DNA of 64,000 nucleotides from assembly GCA_024641475.1 (NCBI GenBank), contig JAHECZ010000009.1, positions 1-64,000 of the forward strand, read 5' to 3'. The position numbers and the translations under genes were made by a program. The notes beneath the pieces are model-generated. The model saw only the letters and a program-made list of their open reading frames with translations, made no database searches and was not told where the DNA came from. The DNA comes from Gammaproteobacteria bacterium. GTDB taxonomy: Bacteria; Pseudomonadota; Gammaproteobacteria; UBA6429; Thiohalophilaceae. Each line of letters opens with the position of its first letter. The first letter of the stretch is position 1. This document shows, in pieces, positions 53,115 through 62,499 of this stretch.

Positions 53115-54003
53115 CACGATAGCCCAATTGCTGCAGCGCCCGCTCATCATCCGACCAGCCGGATTTTACTTTTACCCAGGTTTCAAGAAATACTTTTTTG
53201 TCGAAAAATCGTTCCAAATCCTCACGAGCCTGTTGGCCAATACGCTTAAGCATCTCACCATTTTTACCGATGACAATGGCCTTTTGATTATCACGCTCTA
53301 CATAGATAGTGGCGTAAATGCGCAGCAGTGTATCGGTCTCATCGAACTTATCAATTTCCACGGTCGTCGAATAGGGTAACTCCGCCGATAAATTGCGCAC
53401 GACTTTTTCACGTATAAATTCTGTCGCAACAAACCGTGAACTTTTATCGGTCAGTGCATCATCCGGATATAATGGAAGTGACTCAGGTAAATGTTGGCGA
53501 ATTGCAGCTTCCAATTCTTCCAACTGTGTCGATTTGAGCGCCGAGATAGGCACAATAGCGGCAAATTGGTGTTTCTGACCAAGCTGTTCCAGAAATGGTA
53601 ATAACTGCGCTTTTTCGTTGATGCGATCGATTTTATTTACGGCGGCAAGGATTGGCACGGCAAGACCACGTAGTGATTCCAACACCAGATCATCTTCGCT
53701 GGTCCATTTGCGTGCTTCCACAACAAACACCACCACTTGCATATCCGGCAGAATACTGCGTGCCGCGCGGTTCAGATAACGATGTAATGCACGTCCTGCG
53801 CCATGATGAATACCCGGGGTATCCACGTAGACAAACTGACTGTCAGGCGTGGTTTTAATCCCCAAAATGCGGTGGCGTGTGGTCTGGGGTTTGCGCGTAG
53901 TAATACTGATCTTTTGGCCAATCAGGTGGTTAAGTAACGTCGACTTGCCAACGTTAGGGCGTCCCACCAGGGCGATATAGCCGCTACGAAAATCATCGCT
54001 CAT
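53101..54003 (-). CDS. era: GTPase Era
   Basis: Essential GTPase that binds 16S rRNA near its 3' end during 30S maturation. The 300-aa protein has GRPNVGKSTLLN (G1), DTPGIHHGAGRALH (G3) and NKIDRI (G4) in the N-terminal domain and a C-terminal KH domain with IVIGKNGEMLKRIGQQAREDLE. Its start overlaps the rnc stop by 4 nt, the usual rnc-era coupling. Confidence 0.97.
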   Translation of the reverse strand: MSDDFRSGYIALVGRPNVGKSTLLNHLIGQKISITTRKPQTTRHRILGIKTTPDSQFVYVDTPGIHHGAGRALHRYLNRAARSILPDMQVVVFVVEARKWTSEDDLVLESLRGLAVPILAAVNKIDRINEKAQLLPFLEQLGQKHQFAAIVPISALKSTQLEELEAAIRQHLPESLPLYPDDALTDKSSRFVATEFIREKVVRNLSAELPYSTTVEIDKFDETDTLLRIYATIYVERDNQKAIVIGKNGEMLKRIGQQAREDLERFFDKKVFLETWVKVKSGWSDDERALQQLGYRDDTK

Positions 54004-54680
54004 ATTTTTGCTGCTTCTAATAATTCGAGGGTATGTTGTGCTGATTCCTGTTCGGCCTTGCGACGACTACTGCCGCGACCCACAATTGGCTCATCCAATA
54101 AAACAACGCGGCAGTGTACCTCAAACACCTGATTATGCGCCTGACCATGCATCTGCACCACTTGGTAATCGGGTAAATCCAGCCCACGTGCCTGCATGAT
54201 TTCCTGCAAACGTGTTTTAGGATCTTTTAGCGAGGCATCGATGCGGGCAGCGGCAAGCTGTTCACTGAAATGCTGCAGAATAAAATCCTTTGCCTTGACC
54301 ATGCCACCATCCAGATAGATGGCACCAATGATAGCTTCCAGGGTGTCCGCCAGGATGGAGGCACGACGAAAACCGCCACTTTTGAGTTCGCCACCACCCA
54401 GATGCACATGCTCACCCAATTGCAGGCCAGCCGCGATAACACTCAAGGTTTCACCTTTCACCAGTTGCGCCCGCAAGCGACTCAAGTCACCTTCATCCGC
54501 AGCAGGAAACCGTTGAAACAATTCTGTCGAAATCGTGAGATTTAAAACAGCATCACCGAGAAATTCGAGTCGCTCATTATGGGTCTTGTCTGCACTGCGG
54601 TGCGTCAGCGCACAATCCAATAATACCGGGTCGTGAAATGCATAACCCAGACGGCGCGACAACAGCTCAAGTCCGGGCAT
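54000..54680 (-). CDS. rnc: ribonuclease III
   Basis: Double-strand-specific endoribonuclease for rRNA processing and mRNA control. The 226-aa protein has the RNase III signature NERLEFLGDAVLNLTIS, the second acidic cluster DTLEAIIGAIYLDGG, and a C-terminal dsRNA-binding domain (DPKTRLQEIMQARGLDLPDY). It overlaps the DUF4845 stop by one base (TAATG) and era by 4 nt. In E. coli the enzyme cleaves its own leader; no separate leader is visible here because the gene is embedded in the operon. Confidence 0.97.
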   Translation of the reverse strand: MPGLELLSRRLGYAFHDPVLLDCALTHRSADKTHNERLEFLGDAVLNLTISTELFQRFPAADEGDLSRLRAQLVKGETLSVIAAGLQLGEHVHLGGGELKSGGFRRASILADTLEAIIGAIYLDGGMVKAKDFILQHFSEQLAAARIDASLKDPKTRLQEIMQARGLDLPDYQVVQMHGQAHNQVFEVHCRVVLLDEPIVGRGSSRRKAEQESAQHTLELLEAAKI

Positions 54681-55060
54681 TACTGCTGCATCGGGATATC
54701 GACTGCTTCATCGACAACCAGAGTGATATACAGGTTAGTAATCAATGGTTCCTTGAATTCGTGGCCGACATGCACATTGTAAGCATGATCGCCCCGTGTC
54801 ACGTCGATCTCGTCAGGCGTAATGACTTGTAACATATCGATATCAAAGCGATTGATCAGCATTTTTTTAATTTCCAGAGCTGATTTGCCTTGCACGGTCA
54901 CATCGGTTTTAAGTGAATTCAATGCGCTGGACACTTTGAAGGTATTGAGATACATCGGCATGATTTTGATAACCAATAAAGCAATGACAACTATCAGCAG
55001 GAGTACGATTAACCAACCAATCGCTGTCATACCTTGTTGTTGTTTCAGACTTCGCATCAT
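54680..55060 (-). CDS. DUF4845 membrane protein
   Basis: A 126-aa protein of the DUF4845 family, regularly found between lepB and rnc in gamma- and betaproteobacteria; function unknown. The N-terminus is short and basic, then QQQGMTAIGWLIVLLLIVVIALLVIK, a single hydrophobic helix preceded by a Gly-Met step like a type IV prepilin site but without the conserved Glu at +5. The rest (KSALEIKKMLINRFDIDML, GDHAYNVHVGHEF) is a small extracytoplasmic domain. Confidence 0.87.
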   Translation of the reverse strand: MMRSLKQQQGMTAIGWLIVLLLIVVIALLVIKIMPMYLNTFKVSSALNSLKTDVTVQGKSALEIKKMLINRFDIDMLQVITPDEIDVTRGDHAYNVHVGHEFKEPLITNLYITLVVDEAVDIPMQQ

Positions 55061-55086
55061 GTTCTCCTTAATAAGCTATCCAGTTA

Positions 55087-56055
55087 TTATTTGATTTTCA
55101 TGCCTACGCGCGGCCACTTGGGACCATGGCCCTCATCCCAGGAAAACCAGATAAAGAACGCCCGACCCTTGAGATTTTCATCCGGGACAAAACCCCAGAC
55201 ACGGCTGTCGCTACTATTATCACGGTTATCTCCCATCGCAAAATAATGATGTGGCGGCACAACGGTTTCCTGATTTTCCGGCAAAAACGGCAATGACGAA
55301 AATGCATTGTCTTTCAGTAAAATATTATGGGTGACATCGCCGAGATTTTCCACGTACTCATGCTTGTCCGGCTGTTTGGCATAGATACCTTTCATCGCGT
55401 AATTGACCGGTTGATCGTTAATATACACCTGTTTGTTCATATATTTGATCCGATCACCAGGTAGCCCGACCACGCGCTTGATATAATCCAGCTTGGGATC
55501 ATCCGGATAACGGAACACAAAAACATCACCCCGCTGCGGACTCCCCAAATCCAGCAATTTGGTATTAAATACGGGCATGCGTAACCCATAGGCAAAGCGA
55601 TTGACCAGAATGAAATCGCCCTTCTCCAGTGTCGGCAACATCGATTCAGAGGGGATCTGAAAAGGTTCGACAACAAAGCTGCGCACAATCAGTACAATAA
55701 AGACCACGGGAAATAAAAACCGGGAAAATTCCACGGCGATATTTTCTTTGCCGCTGGCAGTCAGCTCTGCAGATTTTTTTGTACGTGTAACCAGCCAATA
55801 ACCACCCCAGATCACCCCGGTAAATACCGTCAGGGTTAATAACACAACCGCCAGATCAAATACGCGAATCATTAACACAATCAATCCGATCGCAAACACG
55901 AACTGCGAATATTCAAGCCATACCGGTGGTTTGGCCGCTTCGGCAGACACCGCCGGAACATCGCGTTTACTCAATACAAATGCATGCAAAGCCCAAATTG
56001 CTGCTGCGGCAATTGTTACGATTAATATCAATAACGAGAGTTCATCCAATTTCAT
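55087..56055 (-). CDS. lepB: signal peptidase I LepB
   Basis: Inner-membrane serine protease that cleaves Sec and Tat signal peptides. The 322-aa protein has several N-terminal hydrophobic segments (8-28, 50-63, 69-90 and 112-126), then the catalytic domain. Ser138 in PSESMLPTL is the nucleophile and Lys193 in [13 protein letters not shown] the base; [11 protein letters not shown] is the third box. Its start overlaps the lepA stop (4 nt), the standard lepA-lepB pair. Confidence 0.96.
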   Translation of the reverse strand: MKLDELSLLILIVTIAAAAIWALHAFVLSKRDVPAVSAEAAKPPVWLEYSQFVFAIGLIVLMIRVFDLAVVLLTLTVFTGVIWGGYWLVTRTKKSAELTASGKENIAVEFSRFLFPVVFIVLIVRSFVVEPFQIPSESMLPTLEKGDFILVNRFAYGLRMPVFNTKLLDLGSPQRGDVFVFRYPDDPKLDYIKRVVGLPGDRIKYMNKQVYINDQPVNYAMKGIYAKQPDKHEYVENLGDVTHNILLKDNAFSSLPFLPENQETVVPPHHYFAMGDNRDNSSDSRVWGFVPDENLKGRAFFIWFSWDEGHGPKWPRVGMKIK

Positions 56056-57860
56056 TTATTATCCTTTCCTACATTGAGTACCGCTAAAAATGCATCTTGC
56101 GGTATTTCCACCTTGCCGACCTGTTTCATACGGCGCTTGCCTTCTTTCTGCTTCTCCAACAGTTTGCGTTTACGCGTAATATCACCACCATAGCATTTGG
56201 CGATAACATTTTTACGGAGTGCTTTCACATTGGTACGTGCAATAACCTTGGCGCCGATTGCAGCCTGGATTGCCACTTCGAACATCTGTTGCGGAATCAA
56301 CTCCTTCATTTTTTCAACCAATTCCCGCCCACGCGATGCCGACACGGCACGATGCACAATGCAGGACAAGGCATCGACTTTTTCACCGTTGATTAAAATA
56401 TCCAGCTTTACCAGATCCGAAATCTGGAAACGGCTGAATTCATAATCCAGTGATGCATAACCACGACTCACGGATTTGAGCCGATCGTAAAAATCCATAA
56501 CCACTTCATTGAGCGGCATTTCATAGGTTATCGATACCTGACTGCCCAGATATTGCAGCTTCTTTTGTGAGCCGCGCTTCTCGGTACAGAGGCTGATAAT
56601 ATTACCGACATAGTCATGCGGCACCAGAATATGCGCCGTAATAATGGGTTCGCGAATTTCCAGATAGAAACCGGGCTCGGGCATTTTTGACGGATTATCA
56701 ATCTGGATCGTCTCGCCTTTGTTGGTGACCAATTCAAATACGACCGTCGGCGCCGTCGAGATCAAACTCAAATTATATTCACGTTCCAAGCGTTCCTGAA
56801 TAATTTCCATATGCAGCATTCCCAGAAAGCCGCAGCGGAAACCGAAACCCAGCGCCTGTGAAGTCTCAGGCTCATAAAACAAGGCCGCATCGTTGAGCCT
56901 GAGTTTGGCGAGAGCATCTCGCAGCGCCTCGTACTGCTCGGTGTCAATTGGAAACAAACCGGCAAACACTTGCGGCTTGACGGCTTTAAATCCCGGCAAG
57001 GGTTTTGCCGCAGGATGATCGGTTCCGGTAATCGTATCGCCCACCGGAGCACCGTCAATTTCCTTGATGCCAGCAATCATGTAACCCACTTCACCCGCCT
57101 TGAGGCTGTCCGTGTCCTTTTTCTTGGGGGTGAAAATGCCGACCTTGTCGACATAATAGGTTCGGCCTGCCGCCATCATCGTAATTTTTTGACGCGGTCT
57201 GAGTTCGCCATTGACCACCCGTACCAGCGAGACCACACCTAAATAATTATCGAACCAGGAATCGATGATGAGCGCTTGTAATGAATCAGTTAATTCGCCT
57301 TTGGGTGGCGGGATACGCTGGACCAACACCTCTAATAATTCATCCACACCCTGACCGGTCTTGGCGCTAACACTCTTGGCATCCGAAGCCTCAATGCCGA
57401 TGATTTCCTCGATTTCCTTGATAACCCGTTCTGGCTCGGCCTGCGGCAGGTCAATTTTATTGAGCACCGGTACGACTTCCAGCCCCTGCTCCAGTGCGGT
57501 GTAGCAATTCGCCACACTCTGGGCCTCGACGCCTTGTGAGGCGTCCACGACCAGTAACGCGCCTTCACAGGCAGCCAGGGAGCGTGACACTTCATAGGCA
57601 AAATCCACATGACCGGGGGTATCAATCATATTCAACTGATATTTGCGGCCATCTTTCGCCTTGTAATATAAGGTGACGCTTTGGGCTTTGATGGTAATGC
57701 CGCGTTCCTTTTCTATATCCATAGAATCAAGGACCTGCGCGGACATTTCCCGTACTGTCAGGCCACCACACTGCTGGATGAAACGATCTGCCAAGGTCGA
57801 TTTGCCATGGTCGATATGGGCAATAATTGAAAAGTTACGGATATGCGACAAATCGCTCAC
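56052..57860 (-). CDS. lepA: elongation factor 4 (LepA)
   Basis: Ribosomal GTPase related to EF-G that affects translation fidelity and 30S maturation. The 602-aa protein has [13 protein letters not shown] (G1), [10 protein letters not shown] (G3), NKIDLP (G4) and the LepA-specific C-terminal domain ending [19 protein letters not shown]. Two in-frame GTG codons are possible (57866 and 57860); the second is correctly spaced from AGGGG and begins [15 protein letters not shown] terminator belonging to the previous operon ends just upstream, so its promoter must lie inside the 3' end of that region. Confidence 0.95.
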   Translation of the reverse strand: MSDLSHIRNFSIIAHIDHGKSTLADRFIQQCGGLTVREMSAQVLDSMDIEKERGITIKAQSVTLYYKAKDGRKYQLNMIDTPGHVDFAYEVSRSLAACEGALLVVDASQGVEAQSVANCYTALEQGLEVVPVLNKIDLPQAEPERVIKEIEEIIGIEASDAKSVSAKTGQGVDELLEVLVQRIPPPKGELTDSLQALIIDSWFDNYLGVVSLVRVVNGELRPRQKITMMAAGRTYYVDKVGIFTPKKKDTDSLKAGEVGYMIAGIKEIDGAPVGDTITGTDHPAAKPLPGFKAVKPQVFAGLFPIDTEQYEALRDALAKLRLNDAALFYEPETSQALGFGFRCGFLGMLHMEIIQERLEREYNLSLISTAPTVVFELVTNKGETIQIDNPSKMPEPGFYLEIREPIITAHILVPHDYVGNIISLCTEKRGSQKKLQYLGSQVSITYEMPLNEVVMDFYDRLKSVSRGYASLDYEFSRFQISDLVKLDILINGEKVDALSCIVHRAVSASRGRELVEKMKELIPQQMFEVAIQAAIGAKVIARTNVKALRKNVIAKCYGGDITRKRKLLEKQKEGKRRMKQVGKVEIPQDAFLAVLNVGKDNK

Positions 57861-57884
57861 AAACACCCCTGGGTGGTCAATATG

Positions 57885-57909
57885 AAAAAGGCGCCTACCT
57901 GGCGCCTTT
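57885..57909 (-). terminator. intrinsic terminator of the rpoE-mucABCD operon, overlapping a coding end
   Basis: On the minus strand AAAGGCGCC (57909-57901), loop AGGTA, GGCGCCTTT (57895-57887) form a 9-bp stem followed by TTT. The left arm and loop encode the final Lys-Gly-Ala-Arg and the stop codon of the glutaredoxin-like gene. The position separates the stress operon from lepA-lepB. Confidence 0.85.
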
Positions 57910-58179
57910 GTGGGATTGGTATTTTATCGGATTTTGGCCAGTGCTTAAATACACCCGCACCGCCACCTGATCCAGCTCATAATGACAGAGTTCGCCTTCT
58001 GGCGCGACCAGCAGCGGAACCTTCAAGCCAAATAAACTGGCTGTTTGCGGATCCCGATCCACGTCCACAAGTGTCAGTGTGGTGTCGGTATGTCCTGCCA
58101 GTAAATTCTGCAACTGGACTAAAAAGTCTTCGCACAGATGACAGCCTTCACGAACATATAATGTCAGTTCGCGCTTCAT
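57895..58179 (-). CDS. glutaredoxin-like (DUF836) protein
   Basis: Small thioredoxin-fold protein of 94 aa with the redox motif C13HLC16 in [11 protein letters not shown] and a cis-Pro region [10 protein letters not shown]. This glutaredoxin-like group (DUF836) is typical next to mucD or lepA in gammaproteobacteria; the partner is not known. The C-terminal residues KGAR are encoded by a transcription terminator, so that end is probably not functionally constrained. It overlaps mucD by 4 nt. Confidence 0.85.
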   Translation of the reverse strand: MKRELTLYVREGCHLCEDFLVQLQNLLAGHTDTTLTLVDVDRDPQTASLFGLKVPLLVAPEGELCHYELDQVAVRVYLSTGQNPIKYQSHKGAR

Positions 58180-59630
58180 TCACCCGGAACTTTCAACGGT
58201 AAATACATCGGGGAGCGATGCCGCTGAACCAGAACCGGCACGGACTTGTTTTTATCCAGCGCGGTGACCAAATCGCGAAAATGCGCGACGCCTTTCACAT
58301 CCTGGTTATTAAATTTCAGAATAATGTCACCTCGATGGATGCCTGCCTCGCTGGCCGCCCCATCTTCGATACGACTGACCACCACACCACCTTTTTTAAC
58401 ATCTTCGCGGCTGCGTAATTCCGGCGGCAGTTCATCAACAGCCATGCCGAGCTTGTCCAATTCGGCCGGTTTGGTTTCATTATCAGCGTCTGCGCCACGT
58501 CCAGCGAGTTGTTCCTCGGCAGGTAGTTCCGCCACTTTAACTGCGAGGGATGCCGGTTTACCATCACGAATGATTTTTACTTTCACTTTTTTATCGATTG
58601 GCGTGGTACCTACCGCCAGCGGAAGATCCGAAGAATGGTGAATCATCTTGCCATCGAACTCGATAACGACATCGCCAACCTTGAAGCCGGCTTTCTCAGC
58701 GGGTGACTCATCGATCACGCGCAATACAGCCGCGCCCATAGGTTTATCCATACCAAATGATTCAGCCAATTCCCGATTGACATCCTGAATCAGAATTCCC
58801 AACCAGCCACGTGTGACCTTGCCTTTATCCTTAATCTGTTTGACGACATCCATCGCCACATTAATGGGAATCGCAAACGACAATCCCATGAACCCACCCG
58901 AGCGGGTATATATCTGCGAGTTAATGCCGATTACCTCGCCCTGCAAATTAAACAAGGGTCCACCGGAATTACCGGGATTAATCGCTACGTCGGTTTGAAT
59001 AAACGGAACATAATTTTCACTTGGCAAGCTACGTCCCTTGGCGCTGATAACACCAACCGAAACGGAATGATCAAATCCGAAGGGGGAGCCAATGGCCATC
59101 ACCCATTCGCCGACTTTTTCCTTTTCCGCATTGCCCAACTTGAGCGTTGGTAGATTAGATGCATCAATCTTGAGTAACGCAATATCACTACGTGCATCAC
59201 TGCCAATAACCTTGGCTTTTAATTCGCGCCGATCATTGAGTCGCACAACGATCTCGCTGGCATCCTTGACAACGTGATGATTCGTCAAGACATAACCATT
59301 GGCATCGATAATGAATCCTGAACCCAATGATTGGGTATTGAATTCATCCATTCCGCCACCGTTGGGATCACCAAAGAAATGTTTAAATAGATCGCCAAAC
59401 GGTGAATCCTCGGGCATTTCCGGCATTTCACCACGTCCCTGGGGTTGTGGTATTTTCTTATGCTTTATTTTCTGTGAGGTGCTGATATTGACTACGGCAG
59501 GGCCAACTTTTTCAACCAGCTCTGTAAAATCCGGCAACCCAGCCGCCTGCGCCGCCACCAGCGGCGATAACAGCATGGCGCTAAACAGTACGATTATCCC
59601 TGCAATACCTGACATGGATTTTGTTGACAT
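58176..59630 (-). CDS. mucD: periplasmic serine protease DegP/MucD
   Basis: HtrA-type protease and chaperone that removes misfolded envelope proteins and dampens the sigma-E/AlgU response. The 484-aa protein has a signal peptide (1-28), the catalytic triad His119 (TNHHVVKDAS), Asp149 (SDIALLKID) and Ser222 (GNSGGPL), and two PDZ domains from about residue 285. The ATG at 59630 follows GAGGTGAAG directly and leads into the signal peptide; the open frame continues upstream. It belongs to the operon rpoE-mucA-mucB-rseC-mucD. Confidence 0.96.
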   Translation of the reverse strand: MSTKSMSGIAGIIVLFSAMLLSPLVAAQAAGLPDFTELVEKVGPAVVNISTSQKIKHKKIPQPQGRGEMPEMPEDSPFGDLFKHFFGDPNGGGMDEFNTQSLGSGFIIDANGYVLTNHHVVKDASEIVVRLNDRRELKAKVIGSDARSDIALLKIDASNLPTLKLGNAEKEKVGEWVMAIGSPFGFDHSVSVGVISAKGRSLPSENYVPFIQTDVAINPGNSGGPLFNLQGEVIGINSQIYTRSGGFMGLSFAIPINVAMDVVKQIKDKGKVTRGWLGILIQDVNRELAESFGMDKPMGAAVLRVIDESPAEKAGFKVGDVVIEFDGKMIHHSSDLPLAVGTTPIDKKVKVKIIRDGKPASLAVKVAELPAEEQLAGRGADADNETKPAELDKLGMAVDELPPELRSREDVKKGGVVVSRIEDGAASEAGIHRGDIILKFNNQDVKGVAHFRDLVTALDKNKSVPVLVQRHRSPMYLPLKVPGE

Positions 59631-59637
59631 CTTCACC

Positions 59638-60135
59638 TCAAAACTCCTTGGACATTGGAACACTCAGTTCAATACGATTGCCACTTGCGCCACGGCGCAA
59701 AATGACCGGTTGATAATCCGGATTATTCACGACGCGCCGCTGCATTTTGCTCACTACACGTAATGCGACTAACAATCCCAACACAGCGAACAATAATAAT
59801 ACGGCATCATTTACCGCGATTAATAACATCTCAGCAAAAATCCAGCGACCGACAATGGCAAACAGGCCCATTGACAACAAGGGCATAAGATAGATAAGCA
59901 GCGATGCCTTAACCAGGGCATCTTCTTTCATACCAACAATCACATGATCACCGACTGCAACATGAATAGCATCAATTACCCGCATCTGGTTCATGCGCTT
60001 GCCATACCAACTGGCAAAAACCGAGGTACCACAACCCTTGGCAGCAGCACACTGGCCACAACTGCTTTGCCTTGCGACTTCAATTATCGCAAAGCCATCA
60101 GCCACGGCGATGACAGTGGCTTCCTCTTCAATCAT
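59638..60135 (-). CDS. rseC: RseC/MucC family membrane protein
   Basis: Inner-membrane protein of 165 aa that in E. coli contributes to reduction of SoxR and positively affects sigma-E. It has an N-terminal cytoplasmic Cys cluster (SSCGQCAAAKGCGTS, three cysteines) and two central hydrophobic helices (about 77-97 and 105-125), then a short tail. It corresponds to Pseudomonas mucC. It overlaps mucB by 4 nt and precedes mucD by 7 nt. Confidence 0.9.
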   Translation of the reverse strand: MIEEEATVIAVADGFAIIEVARQSSCGQCAAAKGCGTSVFASWYGKRMNQMRVIDAIHVAVGDHVIVGMKEDALVKASLLIYLMPLLSMGLFAIVGRWIFAEMLLIAVNDAVLLLFAVLGLLVALRVVSKMQRRVVNNPDYQPVILRRGASGNRIELSVPMSKEF

Positions 60136-61112
60136 GGCGTATCGCTTTCATCATAGTAAACTGAATTATTGATCATTTTCAGCGTTGCCTGCGGGACTTC
60201 GCCTACGGCAAGAATATGAAATCTTTCGGTAACCCGACCATAGGCATTGACGGCACCAAGCCGGGATACCCCATTGAGTTTTTTAGATTTAACCGTTAAT
60301 GGTTCTATAAACACGGACACGGTGGACAGACCATCGGTATACACCAGATGATCTATATAGGATTTGGAGTTTGGCAAGCGGTGGTGGCGGGCAACATCCT
60401 CATAAAACCCGGCGGGCAAATTTAATACTGTCCAGCCGCCCTTGGATTCCTCAGGATAAGGCGCATCTTCAGTTTCGATCCATTTATAATCTTTACTGGT
60501 AATGCTTGGCTCTAACTCAGCATCGTCAATCTGATCGACAAATTGTAATTCTGTAAACATAAAATGTTCAATTAAGCGCTTACGCTCATCGTACATTTTC
60601 TTTTGTAATAGCAATCCGGTTTTAGCGTCGATCCATAAGCGATTTTCATAGCGGAAGTTATCTTTTGGTCGAATTACCAGCTTCTGGGCAATTCGGCCTG
60701 CCACTTTCTCCTGTTTCTCAAGTACGAAGATATAGGTATCCATCAAATCTTCAACGTCAACCGGAAATTCCGGAGGGAACTCGCTTTCCTGTCGACCTTT
60801 TTCCACCATCACCGAACGCACATCCGGCAAAATACACAAGACGCGATCGCGGGAATGAATTACTTCCCGACCAATGGCATCTTGAGAAACCAATCGGGCA
60901 CGCTCGCCGTTTTCTTCGTCGACCGCATGAACAATTCGCATCGCAGTCAGTTGTTTACCCTGCTGATAAACAAAGGTACCGTTATAGTTTAACGTATGGG
61001 AAGCAGAATGCATTAATTGCAACCAACGCTCAACGTCACTGGTATTGGTTGCATAACACCAGGTTGAAGACAGCAGCAAACTTATTGCAAGAGCATGGCG
61101 CAGCAACGACAT
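60132..61112 (-). CDS. mucB: sigma-E regulatory protein MucB/RseB
   Basis: Periplasmic protein that shields the anti-sigma factor MucA from proteolysis and senses mislocalised LPS or lipoprotein. The 326-aa protein has a signal peptide (1-21, cleavage after CYA), the LolA/LolB-like N-terminal domain (NYNGTFVYQQGKQLTAMRIVHAVDEENGERARL in pieces) and the C-terminal RseB domain (DGLSTVSVFIEP, VNAYGRVTERFHILAVGEVP). It is encoded directly behind mucA with no gap. Confidence 0.95.
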   Translation of the reverse strand: MSLLRHALAISLLLSSTWCYATNTSDVERWLQLMHSASHTLNYNGTFVYQQGKQLTAMRIVHAVDEENGERARLVSQDAIGREVIHSRDRVLCILPDVRSVMVEKGRQESEFPPEFPVDVEDLMDTYIFVLEKQEKVAGRIAQKLVIRPKDNFRYENRLWIDAKTGLLLQKKMYDERKRLIEHFMFTELQFVDQIDDAELEPSITSKDYKWIETEDAPYPEESKGGWTVLNLPAGFYEDVARHHRLPNSKSYIDHLVYTDGLSTVSVFIEPLTVKSKKLNGVSRLGAVNAYGRVTERFHILAVGEVPQATLKMINNSVYYDESDTP

Positions 61113-61643
61113 TTACTCGATCCGGTTACCCGCTTGTTGTTGTGCCGAAGAATAACTGATTAACCGGGTATAGGGCAGCATCCCTTGCATTTTGGCGCTG
61201 GCGGAATACTCATTATGGTTAACGATATAATCGCTCAATGTCTGTTCAACCTCGGCGGTGGTTTGGCCGTCCTGATTGAATGCGGTCAAGCCAACCCCTT
61301 CTTCATCACCCGGTAATACCCGCTGACTAAACCAGATTGCCGTCACTAACATGAGACTGGCAGCGACCGACCAGCCAATTAATTGGCCGGTATGACGCGA
61401 AATTCTTCGCTTATGCCGTGGCGCGAGCAGTGCTGGCTCTGCCTGCAAGGCTGTGGTAATCCGCTGGCTCAAAACGGTAGCCTGCGGAAGATGACGATTT
61501 TTCATTACGTCACGAATCAGGTGATAACGCGACCATGCATTGGAAAATTCCGCATCCAGTTTTAGCTGATCGACGAACGCCTCTGCAGAGGTAAATTCAC
61601 CATCCATAAATGCGGAGAGCGATTCTTTCTTCTGATCATTCAT
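61113..61643 (-). CDS. mucA: anti-sigma factor MucA/RseA
   Basis: Membrane anti-sigma factor holding RpoE/AlgU inactive until regulated proteolysis. The 176-aa protein has the cytoplasmic RseA N-domain (ESLSAFMDGEF, SRYHLIRDVMK), one transmembrane helix (about 88-106, LIGWSVAASLMLVTAIWF) and a periplasmic domain ending PYTRLISYSSAQQQAGNRIE. Everything expected for site-1/site-2 cleavage is present. It lies 28 nt after rpoE. Confidence 0.94.
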   Translation of the reverse strand: MNDQKKESLSAFMDGEFTSAEAFVDQLKLDAEFSNAWSRYHLIRDVMKNRHLPQATVLSQRITTALQAEPALLAPRHKRRISRHTGQLIGWSVAASLMLVTAIWFSQRVLPGDEEGVGLTAFNQDGQTTAEVEQTLSDYIVNHNEYSASAKMQGMLPYTRLISYSSAQQQAGNRIE

Positions 61644-61671
61644 ACATTCACCTCGATTCCATTAATGGCCA

Positions 61672-62253
61672 TCATTGCTCATCTAGTAACGGTTTGAGTT
61701 GCTTGTCGATAGCCTCCCGTGCCCGAAAAATCCGGGATCGCACGGTGCCAATGGGGCATCCCATGGCTTCGGCAATATCTTCGTAACTCATATCTTCCAA
61801 TTCACGCAAAGTAATTGCAGTGCGTAATTCTTCGGGCAAGGAATCGATAGTCTTAAAAATGACCCGTTCGATTTCATCCCGCATCAAATTATGTTCCGGC
61901 GTCGCCGTATCCTTTAATTCCGACGCACCTTCGTAATGTTCTGCATCTTCCACGGCCACATCGTCCTGTGGTGGTCGTCTAACCTGCGAGGATAAAAAAT
62001 TCTTGGCCGTATTAATCGCAATTCGGTATAGCCATGTATAAAACGCGCTCTCGCCACGAAAGTTAGGCAAGGCACGATAGGCTTTGATAAAAGCCTCTTG
62101 CGACAAGTCCAGTGCCTCGGAAGGATCGCGCACATAGCGCGATATTACTTTCACGACACGTGACTGATAACGCACGACCAGGGCATCAAAAGCGCGCTTC
62201 TCGCCAATTAAAACCCGATCTACCAGTGCCTGGTCAGTTTCCCGATCACCCAT
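61672..62253 (-). CDS. rpoE: RNA polymerase sigma factor RpoE/AlgU
   Basis: Extracytoplasmic-function sigma factor for envelope stress. The 193-aa protein has region 2 (ALVVRYQSRVVKVISRYVRDPSEALDLSQEAFIKAYRALPNF in pieces, with FYTWLYRIAINTAKN) and region 4 (LPEELRTAITLRELEDMSYEDIAEAMGCPIGTVRSRIFRAREAI in pieces). The frame extends to 62304, but the ATG at 62253 (MGDRETDQALVDRV) aligns with known starts. It heads rpoE-mucA-mucB-rseC-mucD-grx and is divergent from nadB, as in E. coli and Pseudomonas. Autoregulation is expected, but I could not find a convincing sigma-E promoter. Confidence 0.96.
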   Translation of the reverse strand: MGDRETDQALVDRVLIGEKRAFDALVVRYQSRVVKVISRYVRDPSEALDLSQEAFIKAYRALPNFRGESAFYTWLYRIAINTAKNFLSSQVRRPPQDDVAVEDAEHYEGASELKDTATPEHNLMRDEIERVIFKTIDSLPEELRTAITLRELEDMSYEDIAEAMGCPIGTVRSRIFRAREAIDKQLKPLLDEQ

Positions 62254-62499
62254 CCGGACATTAACCCTTTTTTCCAGCTTCAAAGTGTCCGGCGGACACA
62301 GCATAAGACAGCTTAATCATGCTAGAGTTCGCTCGCACAGAAAAATAAACGTTATTGTAACTGATGATGTAGACACACCAACCGCAGCTATAACCTGTTC
62401 TTACAACTGGGATTTTATAGGTATGCAAGGCTGAACTAAAGTGGTGCATCACGGCCTTTCCTGAGGCTTAGTGTAAGGTTTTTTTACCGGAACAGATAC
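62254..62499. promoter_or_regulatory. divergent rpoE/nadB control region
   Basis: No gene is visible in these 246 bp. A 6-bp stem GTGTCC/GGACAC (62285-62299) lies in the rpoE leader. On the minus strand there is a TATAAAAT box without a good -35, and GAACAGG followed 18 bp later by TGTCTAC, a weak sigma-E-like pair with too long a spacer. A run of seven T at 62480-62486 precedes nadB but has no stem. Confidence 0.4.

Noticed and set aside
62370-62430. Sigma-E-type autoregulatory promoter for rpoE (GAACAGG ... TGTCTAC on the minus strand)
   Set aside because: The -35 matches poorly (GAACTT expected) and the spacer is too long by about two bases, so it is mentioned only within the intergenic region.
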